From positions 2,170,001 to 2,234,000 of the forward strand of contig NZ_CP019799.1 in NCBI RefSeq assembly GCF_002007605.1: 64,000 nt of DNA, written 5' to 3'. The notes beneath the pieces are model-generated. The model ran no database searches. It saw only the letters and a list, made by a program, of their open reading frames with translations, and had not been told where the DNA came from. The position numbers were made by a program, and so were the translations under genes. The first letter of the stretch is position 1. Every line of letters begins with the position of its first letter. This document shows positions 1 to 8,803 of this stretch, piece after piece. This DNA comes from Cellvibrio sp. PSBB023. GTDB lineage: Bacteria; Pseudomonadota; Gammaproteobacteria; Pseudomonadales; Cellvibrionaceae.

Positions 1-365
1 AATTGGCACCACGCGTACACAACTCGGGCCACTGGACACAAGCAGGCGCCAGCATCAGCCAGTTCGAATATCACCTGCGCGCCATTGCCGATATGGCCAT
101 CCCTGCACCACAGGTGATAGGTCAAAATGTGATGATCAATTTGATCGGTATCGACTACAACCCACAATGGCGCAACCTGCCCTGTGCACGCACTTATTGG
201 TACGGTAAAGAGGTTCGCCCTGGTCGCAAAGTGGGCCATATCAATATTGTCAGCAATAACATTACCGAGGTACGCGAAACCCTGGTTTTGCTCGGCGACC
301 TGCTGCCCGAACACTACTACCGCGATGCTATCGACTGGAGCCTGAGTGCACTGGAATCGCTCTAA
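1..365 (+). CDS. purK: PurK C-terminal part (5-(carboxyamino)imidazole ribonucleotide synthase), truncated by window edge
   Basis: The frame is open to the left edge and encodes the last ~121 residues of an ATP-grasp enzyme. The opening APRVHNSGHWTQ followed by SQFEYHLRAI matches the family pattern around the catalytic loop of PurK, and the C-terminal HINIV segment is also typical. PurK carboxylates AIR with ATP and bicarbonate in purine synthesis in the cytoplasm. purE normally lies next to it, presumably left of the window. A strong hairpin follows the stop codon at once, so purK is the last gene of its transcript. Identity rests on motif recognition of about a third of the protein. Confidence 0.85.
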   Translation, partial: LAPRVHNSGHWTQAGASISQFEYHLRAIADMAIPAPQVIGQNVMINLIGIDYNPQWRNLPCARTYWYGKEVRPGRKVGHINIVSNNITEVRETLVLLGDLLPEHYYRDAIDWSLSALESL

Positions 366-397
366 CAAAAAGCCGGACTTGTTCCGGCTTTTTGTTA
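364..397 (+). terminator. Rho-independent terminator of purK
   Basis: A 14-bp perfect stem (364-377 with 383-396) overlaps the last bases of the purK stop codon and has a 5-nt loop. The core is GC-rich (AGCCGGA/TCCGGCT) and the 3' arm runs into five T residues. Confidence 0.85.
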
Positions 398-549
398 GGT
401 TTGGTTAATTCTTGCATCTTGTCAGCACCGAAGTGTGATAGTTTTTGCTACCTGTAACGTAACAACAAGCATAGATTTATCCCTTCACTTTGCCGCATAT
501 AGCACAACACCCCAGTAACAGTTACTTTTATGAATAGGAGCTATTTAGC

Positions 550-927
550 TTGACGGACCTTGATCTGAAAATCACACCCCATGAGAATTACCTGCATGTG
601 GATGTACGTGGCATGGGCAATTATGAAAACGCTCTGTTTATGTGGCAGAGCGTGGTCGATGCCTGTGAGCAGTACCAATGCTTCAAAGTGCTTGGCGAAC
701 AATATTTATTTGATTCGGTATCAACCGCGGAAGCGTTTGATCACCCCACCATCTTTAAAAAGGTCGGCATCACCAAAAAATACACATTCGCGTGGGTTGA
801 TAATAATCCACGGACTCGCGAGACCACACAATTTGTCCGCGATGTGTTGGCGAACCGCTCCATTGGTTACGGTCGATTGTTCAACGATGCTGACAGTGCA
901 AAACGCTGGTTACTGCAACAGGATTAG
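550..927 (+). CDS. Small cytoplasmic protein, STAS/SpoIIAA-like (unknown function)
   Basis: Encodes 125 residues from a TTG start. That start is chosen because AGGAG lies at 536-540, nine bases upstream; the nearby ATG at 530 runs into a stop at once. The protein has no signal peptide or membrane segment. Its alternating beta/alpha layout, with an N-terminal LKITPHENYLHVDVRG strand pair, suggests a SpoIIAA/STAS-like fold, but I do not recognise a named family. It stands alone between the purK terminator and a bidirectional terminator. A regulatory binding role is only a guess. Confidence 0.6.
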   Translation: MTDLDLKITPHENYLHVDVRGMGNYENALFMWQSVVDACEQYQCFKVLGEQYLFDSVSTAEAFDHPTIFKKVGITKKYTFAWVDNNPRTRETTQFVRDVLANRSIGYGRLFNDADSAKRWLLQQD

Positions 928-968
928 TACTGCGTTGCAAAGACACAGCCAATAGCCAGCTAATAATG

Positions 969-1007
969 CCCACAAAAAAAGCGCCCTGTAAGCGCTTTTT
1001 TTGTGGG
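969..1007. terminator. Bidirectional terminator between convergent genes
   Basis: A 16-bp perfect stem has arms CCCAC-A7-GCGC and GCGC-T7-GTGGG around a 7-nt loop. The A/T runs give a U-tract on both strands, so it can end the + strand gene at 927 and the - strand gene ending at 1026. Confidence 0.85.
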
Positions 1008-1025
1008 TGAAGACAGTCGCTTTCA

Positions 1026-2753
1026 CTATAAAATCCACACCTCTACACGGCGATTCATGCGGCGCCCCTCTTCCGACTTACTGCTCGCCAAAGGTGCTTC
1101 ATCACCCATGCCACGCGCCACTAACGGATAGATACCGCGTGCAATTAACGCTTGTTCAACAACCTTGGCCCGGCGCAAGGACAATTCACGATCATCTGAA
1201 TTACTCCCTTCGTCATCGGTAAATCCAAACAACTGCACCCGTTTTGGTGCATTGGTTTCCATATATTTCACCAAGCGCTCCAAATCGGTAATCGCCTTGG
1301 TATCCAACTCATCACTACCATCTTTAAAACGAAAGTTAATCGACAAACGCTGTGAACGATTTGTTAACTGGCGCATTTCTTCAGGGTAAAAACTATTGCT
1401 GTAAGGCTGACCGGTTTTAATATTTTGTGAGACCAACCCTATGTCTTCCACAATGCTCTGACCGCGCTCGGTCGCACTGAAGCGCACAAACTCCTCCGCT
1501 TCGGCATTGGTATTTTTTTGCGGCAAATAAAAATACAAGCGACGCGCCAGTGGATAATCTTCTGTACTGACGGTGAAATGCGTGGGTACTATCGCCTTGG
1601 CAGTTTTAGTCGCTGAAATAGCCAATAATTTTGCGCGACGCACATAAGGCAACCCAATAAAACCTATAGCCCCCTCATCCTTTGCAATGGCATCCGACAA
1701 CTCTGTGCTGGATTCAAACCGCTTGGCCGCCAGAGACATGCTGGCTTTTGCAGGGTCCAACACCATACTTTTAAAGGAATCCCAGGTACCGGAATTTTCA
1801 TCCCGTGCATAGAGGGTGATGGGACGATCAGCACCACCCAATTCAGACCAGTTAGTCGTTTCACCGGAAAATATTTTCACCAACTGCGGAATGGATAAAC
1901 TACCGACCGAGTTGGTATTGTTAACAATAATCGCAAGCCCATCCAAACCGATAATATGTTCAGCACCGGGCTCCGTCATGTCGCCCTGCTTACTCATTAA
2001 CAATTCGCGTTCTTGCTCTTTGATCCGTCGTGATGACATGCCCAACTCGGCCTTGGCATCTGATAAATCTGTAAATGCCGTACTGGAACCGTGGGCATGG
2101 ATTTGTACAAACTCGATACGCCCATTGATTTCTGCACTGACTGCTTTTTCAACCGGGCTGTTACCCTGCTCGGTTTTAATATTCGCGCCGCCACGCGCCA
2201 TTAAATAGGATTCAACCAATCGCGGTGCCAACTTCTCGCCAACGGTATTGGAGCCATGCACACGAAACAGCGGAGTTGTCGCACGGGTCAGTACACCATT
2301 ATTCGCCGCTGCAGTATGCGCAAGGGCATTCGCCGGTTTGATATGCGTATCGCTAATTGCCTGGATGACAAATACTTCGCCGGCATTCAGCGGTAAAAAT
2401 GAGCGCAGTAAATAACCGCTTAAGATCAACAATAGCGCACAAGAGATCATGGCAAGGCCAGAAAGTCGAATACCTTTTTTTACTTTTTTAGCGACTTTGA
2501 ATTGTTCACCCTTGTGGGTTGCCGAGGTGATTGAATCTTCAAGTTGACGCACTTCCCATACCAATGCAGTTAACTCAGCGTCATTGGCACTCAGCGCTTT
2601 TTCGAGCAATTCGTGGCGATAGTCTTCATCCTTTAATACCATGTTGAGCGGAATATGCATTTTTAAATGCACCTCGCACAAACGCTTCAAATTCCATAAT
2701 TTATCAACCAGGGCGACGTTATAGTGAATATTCTTATGGGGTTTGGGGGACAT
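1026..2753 (-). CDS. Membrane-anchored PstS-like phosphate-binding domain fused to OmpA peptidoglycan-binding domain
   Basis: The 575-residue protein has three parts. Residues 1-95 are a charged, helical cytoplasmic region of unknown function. One transmembrane helix follows at about 98-118. Next comes a PstS-type periplasmic binding domain (about 165-440) with the phosphate-loop signature VHGSNTVGEKLAP, the segment SSRRIKEQE, and NSGTWDSFK. A C-terminal OmpA domain (about 470-575) carries FTDDEGSNSDDRELSLRRA and the terminal GRRMNRRVEVWIL. OmpA domains hold peptidoglycan, so the binding domain is probably fixed between inner membrane and wall. No pst transport genes are adjacent, which suggests a sensing or scavenging role rather than uptake. 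The architecture is clear; the ligand is inferred. Confidence 0.8.
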   Translation of the reverse strand: MSPKPHKNIHYNVALVDKLWNLKRLCEVHLKMHIPLNMVLKDEDYRHELLEKALSANDAELTALVWEVRQLEDSITSATHKGEQFKVAKKVKKGIRLSGLAMISCALLLILSGYLLRSFLPLNAGEVFVIQAISDTHIKPANALAHTAAANNGVLTRATTPLFRVHGSNTVGEKLAPRLVESYLMARGGANIKTEQGNSPVEKAVSAEINGRIEFVQIHAHGSSTAFTDLSDAKAELGMSSRRIKEQERELLMSKQGDMTEPGAEHIIGLDGLAIIVNNTNSVGSLSIPQLVKIFSGETTNWSELGGADRPITLYARDENSGTWDSFKSMVLDPAKASMSLAAKRFESSTELSDAIAKDEGAIGFIGLPYVRRAKLLAISATKTAKAIVPTHFTVSTEDYPLARRLYFYLPQKNTNAEAEEFVRFSATERGQSIVEDIGLVSQNIKTGQPYSNSFYPEEMRQLTNRSQRLSINFRFKDGSDELDTKAITDLERLVKYMETNAPKRVQLFGFTDDEGSNSDDRELSLRRAKVVEQALIARGIYPLVARGMGDEAPLASSKSEEGRRMNRRVEVWIL

Positions 2754-2844
2754 GGCGCTTCTCGATAAAGAACAGAAGCGCGCACTATAGAAATGAGAGG
2801 TGACAGTTACATGACAAAGCGGTATTACTGGTGGTTATTTACCC

Positions 2845-4071
2845 TTATTTTCCCTCATGCTCACGACGTAACTGACTCAAGCCAGTCTTAATCCAGGTCA
2901 ATAAATCATCGGGAAATAGCGGCTTGGAAAAATAAAACCCTTGTACCAAATCAACACCTAAATCCACAACAACTTGAAAGTCTTCCCGGGTTTCAACACC
3001 TTCTGCAACGGTAGACAGATTGAGTTTTTTAGCAAGTTCAACCGTACTGGCAAAAATAGTTTGTTGTTGCGGACGCGCGGCGGCGCGGTGTACCAAAGAG
3101 CGATCAATTTTTAATTCTGTCGCAGGTACACGTGACAACTGCTGTGCATTCGCAAAACCAGTGCCGTAATCATCGATGGCAATATGGAAACCCTTTAAAC
3201 GCAAACGCGCCAGTGTACGTATCGCACTGGCCAATTCGCCTAGCAAGGCATTCTCTGTAATTTCAAAGGTAATTTCATTAGCAGGCACATCGTATTGCGC
3301 GGCCATTGCACACAACCAATCCACAATATCTATATCAGCAAGGGAGAGGGGCGATAAATTAAAGGCGAGATTAAAACGCAGACCGTATTGTTGCCAGGTG
3401 CGCTTATGCTTGAATGCCTGCTCTAATAAATGCCGCGTTAACGCATCAATCAATCCGTGGCGCTCGGCAAGCGGAATAAAAACACCGGGAGAAATCATTC
3501 CTTTGGTAGGGTGATGCCAACGCGCCAAGGCCTCTACACCACTCAATATTAACCCTTGCACGGTTAATTTGGGTTGGAAGGCCAAGGTCATCTCATTATT
3601 AACAATCGCCTTACTTAACTCTACAGCAGTTACATCTTGCTCGATATCATCTTCAATAGGTTGCAATGCCATTTTGGCATCGTGAATAAAACGCAACAAA
3701 CTGCATTCAAGCGCATCAGGTAATAGTGGTTTCTGAAAGGTTCCCAATACATGCAGGCCATCGGCTTCAGCCATAGTACCTACGCTGGAAATTAAAACGG
3801 GATCTTTTGCACTGAGAATAATAATGCTGGTCGATAATTTTTTTTGTGCAATGGCGCGAATGAGTTCAACCCCATCCATCACCGGCATTTCCAAATCAAT
3901 CAACACAACATCGATTGCCTCATGCTCCAGTATTTGTAAAGCATCCATTCCGTTGGCAGCGCCCAGCAATTGGGCAACCCCCATTTCACGGCATAAATCC
4001 TGCGCATACTGGCGCTGGGTCAAGCTGTCATCAGTAACCAGTACATTTAATTCTTTGATTGTGGATTTCAC
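2845..4071 (-). CDS. Response regulator with EAL domain (c-di-GMP phosphodiesterase)
   Basis: Of 408 residues, 1-125 form a receiver domain (phospho-acceptor Asp in [13 protein letters not shown]). The rest is an EAL domain with intact catalytic motifs: [40 protein letters not shown] and VQGFYFS. An active c-di-GMP phosphodiesterase controlled by phosphorylation is therefore likely, in the manner of RocR/VieA. The start codon overlaps the cheB stop by four bases (ATGA), so it is translationally coupled and is the last gene of the chemotaxis operon. CheA is the obvious candidate kinase, though this is inference. Confidence 0.9.
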   Translation of the reverse strand: MKSTIKELNVLVTDDSLTQRQYAQDLCREMGVAQLLGAANGMDALQILEHEAIDVVLIDLEMPVMDGVELIRAIAQKKLSTSIIILSAKDPVLISSVGTMAEADGLHVLGTFQKPLLPDALECSLLRFIHDAKMALQPIEDDIEQDVTAVELSKAIVNNEMTLAFQPKLTVQGLILSGVEALARWHHPTKGMISPGVFIPLAERHGLIDALTRHLLEQAFKHKRTWQQYGLRFNLAFNLSPLSLADIDIVDWLCAMAAQYDVPANEITFEITENALLGELASAIRTLARLRLKGFHIAIDDYGTGFANAQQLSRVPATELKIDRSLVHRAAARPQQQTIFASTVELAKKLNLSTVAEGVETREDFQVVVDLGVDLVQGFYFSKPLFPDDLLTWIKTGLSQLRREHEGK

Positions 4072-5114
4072 GCCCTACCTCCCAAAACGGCAGGAATCTG
4101 TGAGAGCGACATCACCTCTTTCGCTGCCCCAAGGCTAATTGCCTCTTTAGGCATTCCGAATACCACACAGGACGCTTCATCCTGCGCAATAGTACGACAA
4201 CCTGCTTGCCGCATTTCTAACAAACCTCGCGCACCATCATCTCCCATGCCGGTAAGGATAATACCCGTAGCATTGCGCCCTGCCGCACGCGCAGCGGAAC
4301 GGAATAGCACATCCACAGACGGACAGTGACGGTTCACGCTAGGGCCACGAAATACCTTTGCAACATATTGCGCACCTGAACGCTGCACCTCCAAATGGTG
4401 TCCGCCCGGCGCAATCAGAACGCGCCCCGGAATTAAACGGTCACCTGACTCGGCCTCTTTAATATCCACCTCACACAAGCCATCCAAGCGTTTGGCAAAC
4501 GCGGCGGTAAATTTTTCCGGCATATGTTGCACCACAGCAATACCTGGGCAAGTGCGCGGAATTTTGCTCAGGATTTCCTCCAGCGCCTGAGTTCCTCCCG
4601 TAGAGGTTCCAATCACAATAATAGAATCTGTAGTCGCCGTCATGGTCACCAAATCCACCGCATGTGCATGCGGAATAGGTTTGGTAACAGCAGCACTGGG
4701 CGCGCGCCGTGCAACATGCGCACCGGCGGCGCCACGCACGGTTTGCCAGAGCAAATGCTTGGCATCCAGCAAAAAATCTTTTACGCCCAATTGCGGTTTG
4801 GTAATGATATCAATGGCACCAGCAGACAGCGCTTGTAGCGACAGCTCCGCACCTTTTTCAGCAAGGGAAGAACATATGATGACTGGCGTTGGCTGCTCGC
4901 TCATCAAGCGACGCAAAAATGTCAGACCATCCATACGGGGCATTTCAATATCCAGCAAAATAACGTCAGGCCACTTTTTTTGCATTTGTTGCTGGGCAAA
5001 AATCGGGTCCGAGGCCGTTGCATAGACATTGATATCAGGTGCTTCATTGAGCACTGCCGTCAGCACCTGACGCACTACAGCCGAATCATCGACTACCAAC
5101 ACATCAATTGTCAT
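4068..5114 (-). CDS. cheB: CheB chemoreceptor methylesterase/glutamine deamidase
   Basis: The 348-residue protein has an N-terminal receiver domain ([13 protein letters not shown]) and a C-terminal methylesterase domain with the catalytic Ser in [11 protein letters not shown], His in [10 protein letters not shown] and Asp in [10 protein letters not shown]. It removes methyl groups from receptor glutamates after phosphorylation by CheA, opposing CheR. It lies 84 bases after cheD and overlaps the next gene by four bases. The ribosome site is weak. Confidence 0.95.
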   Translation of the reverse strand: MTIDVLVVDDSAVVRQVLTAVLNEAPDINVYATASDPIFAQQQMQKKWPDVILLDIEMPRMDGLTFLRRLMSEQPTPVIICSSLAEKGAELSLQALSAGAIDIITKPQLGVKDFLLDAKHLLWQTVRGAAGAHVARRAPSAAVTKPIPHAHAVDLVTMTATTDSIIVIGTSTGGTQALEEILSKIPRTCPGIAVVQHMPEKFTAAFAKRLDGLCEVDIKEAESGDRLIPGRVLIAPGGHHLEVQRSGAQYVAKVFRGPSVNRHCPSVDVLFRSAARAAGRNATGIILTGMGDDGARGLLEMRQAGCRTIAQDEASCVVFGMPKEAISLGAAKEVMSLSQIPAVLGGRA

Positions 5115-5198
5115 AGCAATTAAGTATTCCAGGGAAATAGGATTAGTATGTTTTTAAGCTGGTATAAGTATTGTCGATCCCTGCCTGATTACAAGGCA

Positions 5199-5705
5199 TC
5201 AATCAGCACTCATTTGATAATGTTTTACCTGAATTTCACCGCTAGTCATAACCATGGTTAATGAGCGGGAGATAGCTCCTCCCACATCTACACGGCATGG
5301 TTTTAGATCCTCTTGTATAAGCCATTCCCGAGCATAGGCAATATTGTCAGAGCCAATAGAGGTTGGGCCGCTATAGGCAAACATATCACCGCCGCCAAAA
5401 AGCCCTATTTGAAATTCCTTTGGATTGCTTACGCGCAACATGGCCAATCTCATTTCCAACAGCGCATTTTGTGCATAACGATAATCTCGCGCTGAAATTT
5501 TACCTTGTGTTGATGCATTTTTTTGCTTTGGTTCTGTTAGCAAATAGTGACATAAACCACCCACTTTTAATTTAGGGTGCCATGCGGTCACAGCCACACA
5601 AGAACCTAACAGCGTTCTTATGTGAGTATAGGCAGTGCCAAAATACAGCTCCCCCGGATGAACAGTACAAGTATCGTACTTGCTAACCACTACCACAGGT
5701 ATCAC
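5199..5705 (-). CDS. cheD: CheD chemoreceptor glutamine deamidase
   Basis: Encodes 168 residues. The CheD signature is present: HPGELYFGTAY, the catalytic Cys in LLGSCVAV, and the catalytic His in GGLCHYLL. CheD deamidates specific receptor glutamines. The listed start is a GTG overlapping the cheR stop (GTGA). A second GTG at 5696 sits eight bases after AAGG and is an equally good or better start. The order cheR-cheD-cheB is the conserved adaptation module. Confidence 0.92.
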   Translation of the reverse strand: MIPVVVVSKYDTCTVHPGELYFGTAYTHIRTLLGSCVAVTAWHPKLKVGGLCHYLLTEPKQKNASTQGKISARDYRYAQNALLEMRLAMLRVSNPKEFQIGLFGGGDMFAYSGPTSIGSDNIAYAREWLIQEDLKPCRVDVGGAISRSLTMVMTSGEIQVKHYQMSAD

Positions 5706-6523
5706 CTTTGTGTCAGCTTATAAACGGCTGGCCTTAGCTGTGAAAAACGATCACTAATACCATGCAGACTTTCTGAATGGCCAACAAACAAGATCCCATC
5801 AGGCTTCAAGGTAGCGGCAATACGTTCAAGGATCTTTGTCTTGTTTTCATTTTCAAAGTAAATCAATACGTTACGCAAGAAAACCAAATCAAACTTGCCC
5901 AGATCAGGAAAATCCTCATGCAAATTCAGCGTGAAAAATTGCACAGCCTGACGTAAATCAGCAATAACGCGAGCATTGCCCTCTTGCGGGCCAACCCCCT
6001 TACGGCAAAAACGACGCAAATATTCTGGCGGAATATTTTTGATGCGCATTTCAGGATAGATGCCCACCTTAGCCTGCTCAATCACCTTCCGGTTTACATC
6101 AGAGCACAACAGCTCCCATGTATTTTGGCAACGATCAGCTAGCAGCATTGCAATACTATAAGGCTCCTCACCCGTTGAGGCAGCAGCACTCCATACACGA
6201 AAATTATTACCGGGTTTTAACTTTGGTAAAATATCATCACGCAAATAATCAAAATGCTTTTGCTCTCGAAAAAAGTAAGTTTCATTGGTAGTAATTAACT
6301 CAAGGGCAAGACTTAACTCACCCTTGCCTTGTGGGCTTTGAATATAACGATAATATTCTTCAAAGCCCTTCATATTGCATGCAGCCAATCGTTTCCATAA
6401 GCGATTACTGAGCAATGCTTTTTTTTGCGGTGGCAAAAATATCCCTAACTTACTTTCAATTAACTGCTGAAATAACTGAAATTCCTTATCCGAAGGCATT
6501 GCATGTGATATTTCATTCGCCAT
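5702..6523 (-). CDS. cheR: CheR chemoreceptor methyltransferase
   Basis: The 273-residue protein has the N-terminal helical CheR domain followed by a SAM-dependent methyltransferase fold. Visible markers are TNETYFFRE, the SAM loop VWSAAASTGEEPYS, FDLVFLRNVLIYF and FVGHSESLHG. It methylates receptor glutamates using SAM. It lies 16 bases after the receptor gene at 6540-8180 and overlaps cheD by four bases. Confidence 0.95.
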   Translation of the reverse strand: MANEISHAMPSDKEFQLFQQLIESKLGIFLPPQKKALLSNRLWKRLAACNMKGFEEYYRYIQSPQGKGELSLALELITTNETYFFREQKHFDYLRDDILPKLKPGNNFRVWSAAASTGEEPYSIAMLLADRCQNTWELLCSDVNRKVIEQAKVGIYPEMRIKNIPPEYLRRFCRKGVGPQEGNARVIADLRQAVQFFTLNLHEDFPDLGKFDLVFLRNVLIYFENENKTKILERIAATLKPDGILFVGHSESLHGISDRFSQLRPAVYKLTQR

Positions 6524-6539
6524 AACCTAACGACTCTAC

Positions 6540-8180
6540 TTAATTGTAACGAACAAAATCCCTATCCAGTTCATCATCGGTCAAGGCTTTACTAGCCGCC
6601 TTACGAGGACGAGAGGCCGTTTGATTGGAAGCTGAGTGATGTGAAGCATTATTGCCTCTAAAACTCCGCGATGCGGATCCATCGTTATTGCTTAATGTGA
6701 AATAGCTAACTGCCTCCTGCAACCGCAATGCCTGAGCACTCAACTCTTCAGAGGTTGAACTCAGTTCTTCAGCAGCAGCGGCGTTCTGTTGCATGGTTTG
6801 ACTAACCTGCCCGATAGCAGCATTAATTTGGTTAACCCCTGCAGACTGCTCAGTAGATGCTGCGGCAATTTCTTGCACCAAATCTGCCGTTTTACGAATA
6901 GAAGGAACCATTTCCTGTAACAATTTACCCGCATTATCTGCTTTGCTAACGGTTTCACCGGCTAATGAGCCAATCTCTTGCGAGGCTACTTGACTACGCT
7001 CGGCCAACTTACGCACTTCGGAAGCAACCACAGCGAAACCGCGACCATGTTCACCCGCACGACCTGCCTCAATGGCGGCATTGAGAGCAAGCAAATTGGT
7101 TTGATAGGCAATATCGTCAATCACGCTGATGCGCTCAGCGATTTTACGCATTGCATCCACAGTGCTTGATACCGCCGCACCACCTGTCGCTGCATCTGAT
7201 GCTGCCTTCTGAGCCATGCCATCAGTCACACTCGCGTTTTCAGTATTTTGAATAATGGACGCGGACATTTCTTCCATTGAAGCAGATGTCTCCTCAACAC
7301 TGGCCGCCTGGACAGAAGCGCCTTTTGCCAAGGACTGCGCTGTTGAACTGACTTCTTCAGAGGCGGAGGCAAGGGCATCTGCCGAACCACGGACTTCAGA
7401 CAAAACCTGCGACAGGGTACTGGACATCTCACGAATAACCGCCAGCATACTTGTTGTGTCGCCAGGTTTGGTCATCACCGTTTGAGTCAAATCACCAGAT
7501 GCGATTTTGGTAATGACTGCGGCAGCATATTCTGGCTCTCCGCCTAATTGGCGAAGTAAGTTGCGAGTAATAACAAAACCAATAATACCCACAGCAATCA
7601 ATGTAATGGTTGCAATTACGATAGAAATCACTACGGCACTTGATTTTGTTGCCAAAGCAGAATTTTTTGCATTGGCTGCCAACTCAACATTGTATTCCGC
7701 ATGATTATCCATCGCTTTAATTACAGCAATACCGTCTTCTCTTGCCTTGGCTAATAATTCACGGGCCAAAGCACCATCATTATTATTCACAGCAGCAATA
7801 ATCCCTGGAATACTGGCACTGTATTTATCAAAAGCTTGCACATCCTCCGAAAGCAGATCTCTATCTCGATTATCAGATATTACTTTTTTGTAGCTTTCCA
7901 GTCCTGCTTGAGCCGCACGTACACCTTGATTGATATCATCAATCATTCCAGGCACTAATGAGGCATCATCGTTTAATACTAATGTAGTAACCCTGATTCG
8001 AACACGCGAAACATCATTCTGTACGTTGGACAATGCCACAATACTTGGAATGATATTTTCATTACTGTAATTGGTTGTATCAAAAACGGAATTGAGTTGA
8101 ACCTGAGCAGAACCAGCTAACAGAATGATACCTATCAGCGCAGTTGCCACTAACAAAGACATTTTTTGTGCGACAGTCAT
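6540..8180 (-). CDS. Methyl-accepting chemotaxis protein with four-helix-bundle-type sensor
   Basis: Encodes 546 residues: an N-terminal transmembrane helix (about 8-26), a helical periplasmic domain (about 27-185) of the 4HB_MCP type, a second helix (about 190-212), a HAMP-like stretch, and a cytoplasmic signalling domain with the hairpin tip [20 protein letters not shown]. The start is supported by AGGGAG six bases upstream. The C-terminus ends DFVRYN and lacks the aromatic xWxxF tether used by CheR/CheB in other receptors. Being inside the operon, between cheW and cheR, it is probably the main receptor of this pathway. The ligand is unknown. Confidence 0.92.
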   Translation of the reverse strand: MTVAQKMSLLVATALIGIILLAGSAQVQLNSVFDTTNYSNENIIPSIVALSNVQNDVSRVRIRVTTLVLNDDASLVPGMIDDINQGVRAAQAGLESYKKVISDNRDRDLLSEDVQAFDKYSASIPGIIAAVNNNDGALARELLAKAREDGIAVIKAMDNHAEYNVELAANAKNSALATKSSAVVISIVIATITLIAVGIIGFVITRNLLRQLGGEPEYAAAVITKIASGDLTQTVMTKPGDTTSMLAVIREMSSTLSQVLSEVRGSADALASASEEVSSTAQSLAKGASVQAASVEETSASMEEMSASIIQNTENASVTDGMAQKAASDAATGGAAVSSTVDAMRKIAERISVIDDIAYQTNLLALNAAIEAGRAGEHGRGFAVVASEVRKLAERSQVASQEIGSLAGETVSKADNAGKLLQEMVPSIRKTADLVQEIAAASTEQSAGVNQINAAIGQVSQTMQQNAAAAEELSSTSEELSAQALRLQEAVSYFTLSNNDGSASRSFRGNNASHHSASNQTASRPRKAASKALTDDELDRDFVRYN

Positions 8181-8293
8181 ACAAAGCTCCCTTGGAGTCT
8201 ACAAAATATTTAAATTGGTTAACGATTAAAAACCCATCAAGTACGGCTCATAGAAGCCAACTCACTTGACGAAAAATATCCCTCAAATTTCAC

Positions 8294-8803
8294 CTATTGC
8301 AATTGCGCCTCAACTAAATGAGCCAATTCACGAATCGATAGTGCGCTGTTAGCATCTAACAGCACAATAAATTCATCGTCGCGCTTGGCAATTCCCTGAA
8401 TAAAATCAGCGCGAATATTGGCTCCAAAAGACGGGGCATCCTCAATATTTTCATCATCCATTTCAATTACTTCACTGACTGCGTCTGCAAGCAAACCCAG
8501 CACGTGATTCTGTTCATTGTTTTCTAACTCAACAACAATGATGCAAGTGCGCTTCTGAACTTGTATTGGCTTCCTGCCCAAACGTACCGCCAAATCAATC
8601 ACCGGCACCACTTCACCGCGAAGATTAATGACTCCACGCAAAAAATTAGGCATGAGTGGAACTTCAGTAATACCGTTATACTCAATAATTTCCCGCGTTT
8701 GAGACAACTCCAAACCATAATACTCATGACCAATATTGAACGTCAGGTACTGCTTTATAACTTCCGGGAGATTGCTTTTTTTCGCTTTTCCGGGCTGATT
8801 CAT
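8294..8803 (-). CDS. cheW: CheW adaptor
   Basis: The 169-residue single CheW domain has the hallmarks FLRGVINLRGEVVPVIDL and IVVELENNEQNHVLGLLADAVSEV. CheW links receptors to the CheA P5 domain. The ATG overlaps the cheA stop (ATGA) and is preceded by GGAGGAG, so translation is coupled to cheA. A gap of 113 bases separates it from the following receptor gene. Confidence 0.94.
   Translation of the reverse strand: MNQPGKAKKSNLPEVIKQYLTFNIGHEYYGLELSQTREIIEYNGITEVPLMPNFLRGVINLRGEVVPVIDLAVRLGRKPIQVQKRTCIIVVELENNEQNHVLGLLADAVSEVIEMDDENIEDAPSFGANIRADFIQGIAKRDDEFIVLLDANSALSIRELAHLVEAQLQ

Noticed and set aside
6540..6570. C-terminal DFVRYN of the operon receptor as a CheR/CheB tether pentapeptide
   Set aside because: The tether needs an xWxxF pattern; no Trp or correctly placed Phe is present.
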